Origin: CAZMFZ01 sp964565665
GTDB taxonomy: Bacteria; Bacteroidota; Bacteroidia; Cytophagales; UBA9547
Direction: 5' to 3'
NCBI GenBank assembly: GCA_964565665.1
Contig: CAZMFZ010000085.1
Location: forward strand, 1-16,788
Length of the DNA: 16,788 nucleotides
Shown: positions 7,177 through 15,610 of the stretch, piece by piece
Numbering within the stretch: position 1 is the stretch's first letter
Layout: the number at the start of each line of letters is the position of its first letter
Notes under the pieces: generated by a model
The model's database searches: none
Told to the model about the DNA's origin: nothing
Seen by the model: only the letters and a program-made list of their open reading frames with translations
Program-made: the position numbers and the translations under genes

Positions 7177-8052
7177 CTACTTTGTCTTCACTGACCTATA
7201 TTCCCCAGTATTCAAAAATTTTAATGGGAATAGCACTCCTACACTTATTTCCAAATTCGACAGCTTTAGGTTGTCCATTGCATCGCCTGAGCCTGAAAGT
7301 GCATTTTCGGTATAGCGATGTTCTGCACTTGTAATGTTATTCAGTCCCAATAAATAATTACCTTCTAAAAATATCCGAACGTTTGCCAAATCGTAATTTA
7401 CGCCTACGCCACCCATTACCCCATACCACCAAGGGTTTAAAAGGTTGGTAGCACCTATTATGATGGGTTGGTCTTCAAAGCTAGTAGTGCCACCGCTGGC
7501 TTGGTCTGTTCCGCTTTTCTTGAGCGATTTCTGGGCATTGAATTTATAGCCTACAAAACCACCCCCATGTATATATGGTCGCAGTTTACTGCTTAAAAAC
7601 TCAAATTTTAAAGTTAAAGGCAAGTAGGCGTACTCCACTATTTGGGTTTGCTCTTGTTTGATTTCTACAGTATTGGTAGGGGTAGCTACATCTTGCCATT
7701 TGAAAGTATTTGAATAGCTAAAGAGGGTACTTTTGTAGCCAGGAGCTGCATAAATTGAAAATCTACGAAATGAATATTGGAATGCAAACTGAAATTGAGT
7801 GCCTATTTTATTGAAAGATTGGTATTCCTTTTTGTAGCCATCGTAATTGCCGTCAATGGGTTCAAATACGGTAAATCGTTCGGCAACCAAGGGCTGCGTG
7901 AGGTTGATTCCTCCTTTTAGGCCAAGCCAATATTGCGATTTTTCAAAAGGATTTGCTTTGGGAAAAGATTGCTTATTCTCACCCGCTTCCAAATTCAAGC
8001 CTAAGAAGACCAATGAAATTGAATATATAAAAAATGGTATATTTCTCAACAT
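7177..8052 (-). CDS. Outer-membrane beta-barrel protein, PorT-like
   Basis: This 291-residue protein has a signal peptide (about residues 1-23, ending LNLEAGE). The mature part is dominated by alternating amphipathic strands with aromatic ends. Examples are YWLGLKGGINLTQP near residue 41, then FQFAFQYSFRRFSIYAAPGY, LPLTLKFEF, PYIHGGGFVGYKF and WYGVMGGVGVNYDL. The segment NLEISVGVLFPLKF near the end looks like a closing strand. This is the pattern of the Bacteroidota 'outer membrane beta-barrel' (PorT-like) family, which commonly shows GLKGG near the N-terminus and a 'P.Y..GG...gY' turn. The family includes the T9SS component PorT, but most members have no known role and this one is not shown to be PorT. 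It lies between two lipoprotein genes on the same strand, separated by gaps of 211 and 206 bases, so it is probably transcribed alone. Confidence 0.8.
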   Translation of the reverse strand: MLRNIPFFIYSISLVFLGLNLEAGENKQSFPKANPFEKSQYWLGLKGGINLTQPLVAERFTVFEPIDGNYDGYKKEYQSFNKIGTQFQFAFQYSFRRFSIYAAPGYKSTLFSYSNTFKWQDVATPTNTVEIKQEQTQIVEYAYLPLTLKFEFLSSKLRPYIHGGGFVGYKFNAQKSLKKSGTDQASGGTTSFEDQPIIIGATNLLNPWWYGVMGGVGVNYDLANVRIFLEGNYLLGLNNITSAEHRYTENALSGSGDAMDNLKLSNLEISVGVLFPLKFLNTGEYRSVKTK

Positions 8053-8258
8053 AAAAATAAATTAAGGTATAGGTTAATACTTATATTAATGGAAAATAAT
8101 CCTTTTTTATGGTCTTTGAGATTCTATTCCCATTATGCTCGAGTATTGATGATTAAAGGGGATTTAGGACTGCGAAAGCATTACCTGAAACCAACTATAG
8201 AAAAAACCACGGCTTACCTATCTCCCCCCTTTTATCATAAAAACAATGTTATGAGCTC

Positions 8259-8795
8259 CTAATCTTCTAGCTTCCATGTTTCCTCTTCACAATCTACAAA
8301 TGATACTATGCCTTTCTGTTTTAAATAGAACAGTTTTTTGAAAGTTCCGTTGCTCGGTTTAATATTTATACTGTCGCATAAATCTTGATAATTTGTATCG
8401 ACCACTAATGTGTCGAGAAAAGGGGATTTAATTTCAAATCCTGTATCCCAATAAATAGTAAACTGAAAATAATTGTCGCTTTTAAGAAATTCTATGTGGT
8501 AATCATTTTTATTTGAATTAATTCCTTCCAAAAGAAAAAATCTGATTTTATAAAATTCTTTGTAATACTTCACCCATGCGCCCTGAGCATCTTGTATATT
8601 AAATCCATTTTCTATTTGTTGCAGTACATATTTTTCAAGCTTGACATCACCTTGTCTCTTATACGTAAGTGTATCTCCAATCTTAAAACTTGGAAATAAT
8701 TTTCTTTCTTCATCGGAAAATCTGTAATACACTTCTTTGTCTTTACAAGAAAACAACAGAAAAGTCAATGCGATAATAAAGAATAACTTTTTCAT
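8259..8795 (-). CDS. Small lipoprotein of unknown function, coupled to the hydrolase gene
   Basis: This 178-residue protein has a short signal peptide with a clean lipobox, LFSC, so Cys17 should be lipidated. KDKEV follows, which is not a convincing surface-export signal, so it probably faces the periplasm. The mature part is about 160 residues, rich in aromatic and charged residues, and looks beta-rich ('FQFTIYWDTGFEI'). Two cysteines, C140 and C169, could form a disulphide. I recognise no family. Its ATG overlaps the TGA of the large hydrolase gene in an ATGA (8792-8795), which implies translational coupling and tied expression. Possible roles are a partner, anchor or inhibitor for the hydrolase, none of them shown by sequence. 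No clear terminator follows in the 206-base gap to the barrel gene. Confidence 0.82.
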   Translation of the reverse strand: MKKLFFIIALTFLLFSCKDKEVYYRFSDEERKLFPSFKIGDTLTYKRQGDVKLEKYVLQQIENGFNIQDAQGAWVKYYKEFYKIRFFLLEGINSNKNDYHIEFLKSDNYFQFTIYWDTGFEIKSPFLDTLVVDTNYQDLCDSINIKPSNGTFKKLFYLKQKGIVSFVDCEEETWKLED

Positions 8796-11737
8796 TTTAT
8801 TATGACTAACTTTTCGGTTTTATTCAACTTGTCATTTGAAATTCGTAACTGATAAACACCTTCCGAAAAAATTTCCATATCTAATCGTAACATATTTGAT
8901 GACACTTTTCTTTTGTCTTTTTGTACAGAACCATTCATACCAACAATCTCAACAGTTACTTCACTATCTATATGTTGATTAAATTGAAGTTGAATTTTAC
9001 CTTGCGATGGATTTGGAAAAATATAAAAATCAAGATTTGCACTTTCTACTAAATCAGGAGAATCTTCTGACACTTCTTTTCGCAAACCAAATGGTAGATC
9101 AGTACACTGAGAGGTTTGTATTTGCACTACAAAACTACTTGACGATATTTGGTTGCTTCCCGATGCCCTAATAGTACACGAAATAGTATATTGCCCAGGG
9201 TAAATATAATTTGAATTGGTAGGTGGGAAATACATAACCCAAGCTTGTAGACCACCTCCGATATTAATTGATCCTACTCCTGTATTCGGGTCAGGCGATA
9301 CAGACCAAGTAATAAAGGGATTGTCATAATTTGAGATGTTAGACATATAGTAACGCCCATTAAAAATTGAATATGGAAGTGATCCTATAGAATTTGTACT
9401 TACATTGAATAGGTCGAGACACTTTATTTTTGTGTCAGTATAGACATATCTATTTTCCGTATTACCAATTGAACAATTTGTAGCATAAACTTGTGAACTC
9501 CCGGAAATAATTGGGTTTGGAAGTGTTAATCCTGTAGAGCAAACTGATGGCTGAGCAGTTGGTATAGCTCTAAAATTAGAGCCACCTTTTGCTCTGAAAC
9601 CTGGTAGAAGTCTGATATAGGTACCCGCAGTAAAAGTTACATTTGCACCACTTTCTATAACTACATCGCCTTGTCTGCTTTGGGCAAAGTTGTTGGTACT
9701 CGTATTTTGAAAAACATTCCTACCTGCGTTAATGGTATTGGATGCAATAAATTGCCGAGTATTTCTAATAGTTCGATTTTGTAAAAGTATCTTGTCATTA
9801 TTAAATTCAACATTTATTAATCGGTTAACCAGAAATGTAATATCATCTACAAAAGTATGAGACGAATTTAAGTTAGTAACATAAATATCATCAAAAGGTA
9901 TTATGTTATTTGCAATCAGATTGGTTTCATTTCGATTAAGCACATATAAGTTTTGGTTTTCGGGAGAGCGAACGTCTAAAGAACTCACTACTGGCACAAA
10001 ACAATAATAATTTTTGCCAAAATTATCTGCAAGTGGATAATTATTTGACAGTAGCCCTCCAGGAGCATAATCAAACATTAAGTTATCGGAATAATTGGCA
10101 TCCCAAGAAGTTGTAGACCATTGTGTAGGAATAACGCTTAATTTGCGATATGCCACTCTGTTATTGCCTGATTTATTGGCCCATGCTTTCAATTCTATGC
10201 CTAATCCAATTTGATTTACCCACATTATTTGGTCTCCCTCTTGTGGATTATTCCATTGAGGGGTTCTATCGTTTGCACCATTAATGATGGCTATCTTTTT
10301 GCAATTACTAGGATGACCCTTAGCTGCAAGATCTGTCATAAAAGATTGAAATTCAGATGCTGGGTCGCCACCTAAATATCTTTTTAGCATTTGTTTACCA
10401 GCTGTAGATTTCTGACCTTCTACCAAAAATTTTGCACCTTCATCTCCAAATACATCAGCAATAGCTAAAGCAATATTGACAGGATAATTTGTAGCTATTT
10501 GTTGTAGTCCAACTGGTACGTTTGCTCCTTGATGAGGGCTATCTAAGGTGATGTAAGTACCAATTTGATGGTCATAATTTTCATTCTCCAATTCTACTAA
10601 TCCATATCTGACTACTAGTCCCCCCATGCTAATTCCCACTACAGCACCTTCTTTATTTCCTACTTTTTGTAAATTAATAGTTTTTACAAGATTTTTAAAA
10701 ACATTTTTATTATCATAAATAGATGCTCCACCATTTGTAAAATCCAAAATCACTACATCATATCCTCTATTGGCTAACGTAAAAAGGGAATAACCTCCAA
10801 ATTGATCGTTTTGGAGATGAAAACCTAAATCATTCGTATTTGCAGGGTCAAATCCTTCTACTATATAAAAAGGTTTGTCTAATACGTTATCACATCCCAG
10901 ATAAACAAATGCACTTCCTCCAATTATCGGTACATCAATTCTGGCAGAACTTCTAAAGTTGCTATTTGTTGAAGTATCTTTAATGTCATTTATGGGGGTA
11001 CTGGAAATATTTAGTGTTTGATCAGGTGTTGGTAATGCTAAATGTATAACTTCAATCTTCGAAAAATAATTTAGTGTGTCCTTACCTCTATAAATTCTAA
11101 AGTGTATACTTTTTTCGCCAACCGAAGAATATGTTTTCTTAATGGATTGGTCTGTTTCAGTTGAATATGACAAAAAACCACTACCATCTCCAAAATCAAC
11201 ATCAACGCTCTTAATTAGCCTTTTTCTGTTAGAAAAGTAGTATTCTGGTTTGATTTTAAAGGTTACATTTTTGTTATAAACCTTTGATTGCAAAGCTGCA
11301 ATTGCAGAAACTCTTATTTTTTGAATTTTGGAATCATTGGGGCTTAAAGTGTCAGAAACAAAATTTGTAGAAAAATCAATAATTCCAATTGGAATTATTG
11401 GATTCTTTTTATCATAAATTTCGTTGGAGAAATCACTTAATGCAGTCAACGGTAGAATTGAATCCTTTATATTTATTTTTGATGCCACCAAACTAGCGTA
11501 TAATAATCGCCATTTTCTTTTATCATACATAAGTGGTTTTGTGTAATTTTTCTTATTGCTCGTAAAGTTGGAATCTAAAAAATCGGAAAAATCTATAAAT
11601 GGAGCAATATTTAAAAGATAGCCAGTTGAAATTTTTTTCTTGTCGAGTTGGGTTACCCATGAATTAGCTTCCTCTGCTTTAAGTCCGACTACTTGAATGA
11701 AAATTAAAAATATCAATAGAAACTTCCTATTTGTCAC
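8792..11737 (-). CDS. Large secreted alpha/beta hydrolase (lipase-like) with T9SS sorting domain
   Basis: This 981-residue protein starts at GTG 11735-11737. No ATG lies in frame between it and an upstream TGA, and a good signal peptide follows (about residues 1-21, ending GLKA). A PKD-like segment with VDFGDGSG sits near residues 178-225. An alpha/beta hydrolase domain covers about 270-640. Its nucleophile elbow is GISMGG with Ser370, followed by a 'LDSPHQGA' segment as in PGAP1/DUF676-type lipases. Asp490 (NGANDRTPQ) and His627 (SSHTFVDD) are candidate partners. A coathanger-stack-like segment ('ESGANVTF', 'LLPGFRAKGGSNF') lies near 690-725. A Type A T9SS sorting domain fills about 904-981 ('FPNPSQGK', ending KLVIIK). 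It is therefore probably exported by Sec and then T9SS to the cell surface or medium. The substrate (lipid or ester) is not shown. The gene is translationally coupled to the next by an ATGA overlap. Confidence 0.88.
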   Translation of the reverse strand: MTNRKFLLIFLIFIQVVGLKAEEANSWVTQLDKKKISTGYLLNIAPFIDFSDFLDSNFTSNKKNYTKPLMYDKRKWRLLYASLVASKINIKDSILPLTALSDFSNEIYDKKNPIIPIGIIDFSTNFVSDTLSPNDSKIQKIRVSAIAALQSKVYNKNVTFKIKPEYYFSNRKRLIKSVDVDFGDGSGFLSYSTETDQSIKKTYSSVGEKSIHFRIYRGKDTLNYFSKIEVIHLALPTPDQTLNISSTPINDIKDTSTNSNFRSSARIDVPIIGGSAFVYLGCDNVLDKPFYIVEGFDPANTNDLGFHLQNDQFGGYSLFTLANRGYDVVILDFTNGGASIYDNKNVFKNLVKTINLQKVGNKEGAVVGISMGGLVVRYGLVELENENYDHQIGTYITLDSPHQGANVPVGLQQIATNYPVNIALAIADVFGDEGAKFLVEGQKSTAGKQMLKRYLGGDPASEFQSFMTDLAAKGHPSNCKKIAIINGANDRTPQWNNPQEGDQIMWVNQIGLGIELKAWANKSGNNRVAYRKLSVIPTQWSTTSWDANYSDNLMFDYAPGGLLSNNYPLADNFGKNYYCFVPVVSSLDVRSPENQNLYVLNRNETNLIANNIIPFDDIYVTNLNSSHTFVDDITFLVNRLINVEFNNDKILLQNRTIRNTRQFIASNTINAGRNVFQNTSTNNFAQSRQGDVVIESGANVTFTAGTYIRLLPGFRAKGGSNFRAIPTAQPSVCSTGLTLPNPIISGSSQVYATNCSIGNTENRYVYTDTKIKCLDLFNVSTNSIGSLPYSIFNGRYYMSNISNYDNPFITWSVSPDPNTGVGSINIGGGLQAWVMYFPPTNSNYIYPGQYTISCTIRASGSNQISSSSFVVQIQTSQCTDLPFGLRKEVSEDSPDLVESANLDFYIFPNPSQGKIQLQFNQHIDSEVTVEIVGMNGSVQKDKRKVSSNMLRLDMEIFSEGVYQLRISNDKLNKTEKLVIIK

Positions 11738-11778
11738 GTTCTTAGTGTTTTTTATGTGATATAGTTGCCTATTACTTC

Positions 11779-11792
11779 TTGATTTTAATCAA
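11779..11792. repeat. 14-base palindrome between DUF1501 and hydrolase genes
   Basis: TTGATTTTAATCAA is an inverted repeat of two 6-base arms around a TT spacer, within the 84-base gap. It sits 30 bases past the DUF1501 stop and 42 bases before the hydrolase start. The stem is too AT-rich and lacks a T run, so an operator is more plausible than a terminator. It may also be chance. Confidence 0.25.
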
Positions 11793-11821
11793 CATAATAA
11801 AATAAATCCTCGGCATCTAAT

Positions 11822-13486
11822 CTAATTTACCACAGTCACCTTATTGATTCCCTTTGCAATGCCAGCTTCTACTTTCAGTATATAAGTACCTGCCGATAAG
11901 CCCTCAAGCGATACAGCTATTTGATGCGTTCCAGCTTCCAAATCCCCATTATGCACTTGCGAAATCCATCTGCCTTCTATATGATACAATTCTACTAAAA
12001 CTTTTGCTTTATCGTTAATTTTTAATGAAAAACTTGTGGCGGTTGTGGCAGGATTTGGCGAGCAAGCCCCAATTACAAAGCGGGTAGACTGAAATTCCGA
12101 TTTTGTGGACGTTGGTGTATCACTTATTATATCCAGTTTGTCAAATTTATCAAATCCCGTGGCTGCAATGGCAGCAGGTGAGGCTTTCATCCAATCTTCC
12201 AAAATAGCCCTAAATACCGATCGGTAATCATTCTGCATTTTTAAGTTTCCTCCCTCTTTATCTAAGGTTTGCTCGCTTAGGTCGGGGCTGTTTCCTACTA
12301 CGCCTGGTTTTACATATTTGCCAAACAGTAGCATAGGAGCGGCACTGCCATGGTCGCTTCCGTAGCTGCCATTCGATTGCGGTCTGCGGCCAAATTCTGA
12401 GAAAGTAGCTGTTATTACCCTGTCTTCCACACCCAATTCTTTCAAATCGTTTTGGAACGCATTCATGGCCGATGATATGTGATACAGCAATGCTGCATGG
12501 CTGCCATATGAAGCATTGTAATCTTCTACTTGGTAGGCGTGGGTATCGAAGCCACCTATTCTCACCACAAATATTTTGGTTTTGATGCCCCCTTTGAGCA
12601 AACGAGCTACCAATTTCAACTGTGGTGCTAAATTGTTTTTTAATGATTTGCTTGGTGCATTTAAAGTGTAAACGCTTGGGTAGGTAACACCTCCATTGCT
12701 GCCATTGTCAAATATCTGTTTTAATCGGGTAGCATACGGGTCTGATTTTCGTTCAATTTCCAATATCCATTTCAATTCTTCTCCATAATAGGTATTTTCT
12801 AACCCTAGTGGCAACTCAACATTTCCTACTGTTTGTATCAAATTATAAAATTGAGTAGGGTCTTGTATAGAAATAGCAACGGGAATGCCTTCTTTTCTAT
12901 GATACATCAATGAAACGGAAGCTCCAATTTCCAATGCTAGTGGATCTTTCATTGGGCTATTTTCCGGGTAATCAGCAGGATAATTTTTATATTCTTCATT
13001 TAATAACCGACCTGCCCAGCCACTGCCCTGATATTCGTTCTTAACTCCATCAGCACCCATAAACCATAAATCGCGGCTGCGGAAATGCGATTGGTTGTTG
13101 TTGGGGTAGGTTACACCCTGCACTATAGATACTTTGCCTTGGTCGTAAAGTGATTTTATACCTCCCATATCGGGGTGCAAGCCAGCTTGTTGTAGTTCGG
13201 GAAGTGTGCTATCTAAAGTTATGAATTTTCTAGCTCCTTTATCTGAAATAGCAATATTGGAGCGTAAATTATAATAATCATCGTATTGGTTGCTGGGAAT
13301 AACCATGTTCAATCCATCATTTCCACCGTGCATTTGTATGAGTACTAGCACTCTGTCATTATCGGAGGTGCTTGCCGCAGCTTGCAATCTGCCATTTGAT
13401 GCCAATAAATTGATTGGTATGCCTCCCAACATAATTGGCGCGGCAGTAGCAAGCGAAATATTTTTTATAAATTCTCTACGTTCCAT
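11822..13486 (-). CDS. DUF1501-family protein with Tat-like signal and T9SS sorting domain
   Basis: This 554-residue protein belongs to DUF1501 (PF07394), which shares the alkaline phosphatase/sulfatase-like fold but has no established activity. The N-terminus MERREFIKN has a twin-arginine motif (R3 R4 x F I K) before a hydrophobic run, pointing to Tat export after folding. Family motifs are visible: IQMHGGNDG with H53, N56 and D57; VVRIGGFDTH; FSEFGRRPQSN; and YGSDHG with D378 and H379, the likely metal-binding cluster. After about residue 471 a T9SS-type sorting domain begins (ACSPNPA) and runs to the end (KVTVVN). Tat plus T9SS export is unusual and is discussed in the findings. Only 4 bases separate this start from the stop of the DUF1800 gene upstream, so the two form an operon. 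The products are often encoded side by side in other bacteria. Confidence 0.92.
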   Translation of the reverse strand: MERREFIKNISLATAAPIMLGGIPINLLASNGRLQAAASTSDNDRVLVLIQMHGGNDGLNMVIPSNQYDDYYNLRSNIAISDKGARKFITLDSTLPELQQAGLHPDMGGIKSLYDQGKVSIVQGVTYPNNNQSHFRSRDLWFMGADGVKNEYQGSGWAGRLLNEEYKNYPADYPENSPMKDPLALEIGASVSLMYHRKEGIPVAISIQDPTQFYNLIQTVGNVELPLGLENTYYGEELKWILEIERKSDPYATRLKQIFDNGSNGGVTYPSVYTLNAPSKSLKNNLAPQLKLVARLLKGGIKTKIFVVRIGGFDTHAYQVEDYNASYGSHAALLYHISSAMNAFQNDLKELGVEDRVITATFSEFGRRPQSNGSYGSDHGSAAPMLLFGKYVKPGVVGNSPDLSEQTLDKEGGNLKMQNDYRSVFRAILEDWMKASPAAIAATGFDKFDKLDIISDTPTSTKSEFQSTRFVIGACSPNPATTATSFSLKINDKAKVLVELYHIEGRWISQVHNGDLEAGTHQIAVSLEGLSAGTYILKVEAGIAKGINKVTVVN

Positions 13487-13490
13487 ATAG

Positions 13491-15194
13491 TTACATCAAT
13501 TGATATTCAGGGGTTTGCATAATTGCGGCTAAAAAATCTTGCAATTGGCCATTTACTGCATCTGGCAAATCGGGTCTTGCCAAATATAAATTCCATTCGT
13601 TTGTCCAGTTGCTATCAGGCAAATCTTTATCTCCTTTTAATATGTTAAGAAAAAACTCAAACCTACTTTCAGATCCTGTAGAAATAACCTCAGGGAGCAT
13701 GTAATCTACAAAATGCTGCACAATATTCGAAGGATTGGTAGGGGCAGTCACATTTGCTTTTACATATTCTGATAGGTTTATAGAAATCATTTCAGAAAAT
13801 GTATTTCTTGCCAGTTTCAAAGTAAATTCATAGCGGTAAGCTAAGGTGTTTACTGTAATCCAGTTGCGATTAAAGTCAGGTTCTTGGTGATAAGCATCGT
13901 AGCCAGCTACATCATAAGGCTCGTAAAGCTGAATACCTTGGTTATTTAAGCTTCCTAGCAATCCGTCATAAAAGTCATAATATTTTTCTAAAGATGTAGA
14001 GGCTAGTGGAGTGACAACATTAAAAAACCGCATGGCTCCAAGTGTTACTTCCAGAGGCGATTTGATTATGTCTCCATGCGTGTTGTCGGTAGTTATAGCA
14101 TTATTGTTATCGTAAAAATATTGGCTGCAAAGCAACTCTTTTATAACGGGCAATATCTCAAAGTTGCTAGCAGTAAAAGTATCTGCCATGGGTGAAATTA
14201 CATTTGTTTCTACATCAGCTGTAATGTCGTAATACACAAAAAAGCGGTAAATTTTCCTGCAAAAATTTTCGGCAGTGGCCCTTTGGTTGAAAATCATATC
14301 TACCAATTGCGAAACCTGATCTTTCACCGATTCTTTTCGGGCTTTGCCATCTACCACGTTGGCTACAGTTTGCTCATCAATTGTGCTGGGGTTAAGTATT
14401 AATTCAGCAGCGTGCGATATAACGGTATTTTGAAAAGCCTCGCTAAACTTCCTTTCGGGTGTAATTGAGGCATCGTGGCGTGTAGCGTATTGGCCTTCTC
14501 CAGTAATAATGCCAGTTGGCAAACCAGTAATAATATCAATTTCTGCAAAATCATTGTCATTTTTCCAACCAGATAATATTCGAGCAGCTACCTTAATATC
14601 TGCCTCGGTGTAATTGGTGTAGTCGCCAAGTGTTGCTTTTTCTGGCCCTCTGCCAATGGTATGTAATTCAAAAAGCTCACGGGCAAAGTTTTCATTAGGT
14701 CTGCCTACTTCGTTTATTCTGCCATCAAGCAATATCAACATGGCGTTGTCAATGCACATTTTTTTCGTCAGAGTTTTGATATTGCCCAAGGCATAAAACC
14801 TGAAAAGTGCGTTTTGATAATAAAGTGCAGTAGCATTTTCAACAGCTGAGTCAATGGTTGGGTAAAAAGTATTGAACAGAAATACCATCCTTTCTTTAAT
14901 ATTTGTACCCGAATTCAGCATTTGATCAAGCCACCAGCTTTTTACATAGCTTGTTAAATCTCCGTTCTCGCTATTTTCTTCCTCATTAGGTTTTGGAAGC
15001 CAAGGTAAGCCTGTTTTTAAATCAGATGGAGGGGTAGGTGTGGCTACTGTAGCGGTTAGTAAAGCAAAAGCTTGTGCCGCAGTAAGAGAAGCAAAACTAT
15101 CTATGGCTGCTTTGTCGGGACCAAAAGTAGCTCTGCGGAGTAAATGAGCTGCATTTCTAACTCCTAAAGTTCCTGAATGTTGAGTTAATGGCAT
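13491..15194 (-). CDS. DUF1800-family protein
   Basis: This 567-residue protein matches DUF1800 (PF08811), a family of unknown biochemical function that is nearly always encoded beside DUF1501. Its motifs are the N-terminal AAHLLRRATFGP at residues 15-26, a conserved FARELFELHTIG with H178 near the middle, and the family's conserved helices to the end (ending TPEYQLM). It begins MPLTQHSG and has no signal peptide. An in-frame stop lies 18 codons or fewer upstream, so a longer signal-bearing start is not available. Export, if any, might depend on its Tat-exported DUF1501 partner (inference). It is the first gene of a two-gene operon, with the DUF1501 start 4 bases after its stop. A candidate promoter lies at 15211-15242. 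Confidence 0.92.
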   Translation of the reverse strand: MPLTQHSGTLGVRNAAHLLRRATFGPDKAAIDSFASLTAAQAFALLTATVATPTPPSDLKTGLPWLPKPNEEENSENGDLTSYVKSWWLDQMLNSGTNIKERMVFLFNTFYPTIDSAVENATALYYQNALFRFYALGNIKTLTKKMCIDNAMLILLDGRINEVGRPNENFARELFELHTIGRGPEKATLGDYTNYTEADIKVAARILSGWKNDNDFAEIDIITGLPTGIITGEGQYATRHDASITPERKFSEAFQNTVISHAAELILNPSTIDEQTVANVVDGKARKESVKDQVSQLVDMIFNQRATAENFCRKIYRFFVYYDITADVETNVISPMADTFTASNFEILPVIKELLCSQYFYDNNNAITTDNTHGDIIKSPLEVTLGAMRFFNVVTPLASTSLEKYYDFYDGLLGSLNNQGIQLYEPYDVAGYDAYHQEPDFNRNWITVNTLAYRYEFTLKLARNTFSEMISINLSEYVKANVTAPTNPSNIVQHFVDYMLPEVISTGSESRFEFFLNILKGDKDLPDSNWTNEWNLYLARPDLPDAVNGQLQDFLAAIMQTPEYQLM

Positions 15195-15210
15195 AGTTGA
15201 AGTAGAATTC

Positions 15211-15242
15211 TAAAAATAAATATATAGAGATTGGCATAACAA
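15211..15242 (-). promoter_or_regulatory. Candidate promoter of the DUF1800-DUF1501 operon
   Basis: On the - strand TTG (15240-15242) is followed after 21 bases by TATTTTTA (15211-15218). This differs from the Bacteroidota consensus TTTG-N19-21-TAnnTTTG in the last base of the -7 box and in having TTG preceded by A. Transcription would start near 15205, giving a leader of about 10 bases. Confidence 0.4.
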
Positions 15243-15294
15243 TGCTAAGATAAATATGATTTTGATAAAAAAGGTAAATCGGATGTAAATGTTT

Positions 15295-15317
15295 ATTTTA
15301 TCGATATTGGATAAAAT
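15295..15317. repeat. Inverted repeat ATTTTATC/GATAAAAT
   Basis: Two perfect 8-base arms (15295-15302 and 15310-15317) flank a 7-base spacer. It lies about 75 bases upstream of the - strand promoter candidate. It could be a regulator site. No T run follows to make it a terminator. Confidence 0.35.
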
Positions 15318-15436
15318 CAATAGCAATTACAAGGTTTGGCAAAAATACTTTCATATTGATTTGGTAATTGAAAAACGAAGCTCTGTCGAAATATTGAGTA
15401 GAATAGTCTAAAAATAGTACAAAAAATACTCACTAA

Positions 15437-15462
15437 TTGGCTTTAGCATAGTATAAAGCCAA
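15437..15462. repeat. Inverted repeat TTGGCTTTA/TAAAGCCAA
   Basis: Perfect 9-base arms (15437-15445 and 15454-15462) flank an 8-base spacer, 54 bases upstream of the -33 box of the + strand promoter. TTGGCTT occurs again at 15484-15490. An operator for the surface-protein promoter, or a hairpin in a longer transcript, would fit. It lacks a run of T directly after either arm. Confidence 0.4.
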
Positions 15463-15515
15463 GAATCAAAAGTCATAGAAATATTGGCTTGATTTGAACC
15501 GTAATTGCTAAATTC

Positions 15516-15546
15516 TTTGAATACTGCAATTCACACGCTATATTTG
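15516..15546 (+). promoter_or_regulatory. Bacteroidota-type promoter of the surface-protein gene
   Basis: TTTG (15516-15519), then exactly 19 bases, then TATATTTG (15539-15546) match the TTTG-N19-21-TAnnTTTG consensus without a mismatch. The start would be near 15552, giving a leader of about 60 bases before the ATG at 15611. Confidence 0.75.
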
Positions 15547-15610
15547 TATGATTAAGTTACGGTAATATTGAATGAATATTTACTAAATAACTCAAAACTA
15601 ATTCTCCCCA

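Larger units (their letters stand above)
15195..15610. other. Divergent intergenic region, 416 bases, regulatory
   Basis: No coding frame is apparent. The region separates the leftward DUF1800 operon from the rightward large surface-protein gene. It holds a candidate promoter on each strand and two inverted repeats, at 15295-15317 and 15437-15462, described separately. The rest is AT-rich with no recognised motif. Confidence 0.7.

Noticed and set aside
8235..8254. TCATAA/TTATGA inverted repeat after the small lipoprotein stop
   Set aside because: The stem is 6 AT-rich base pairs with no following T run on the - strand, too weak to call a terminator.
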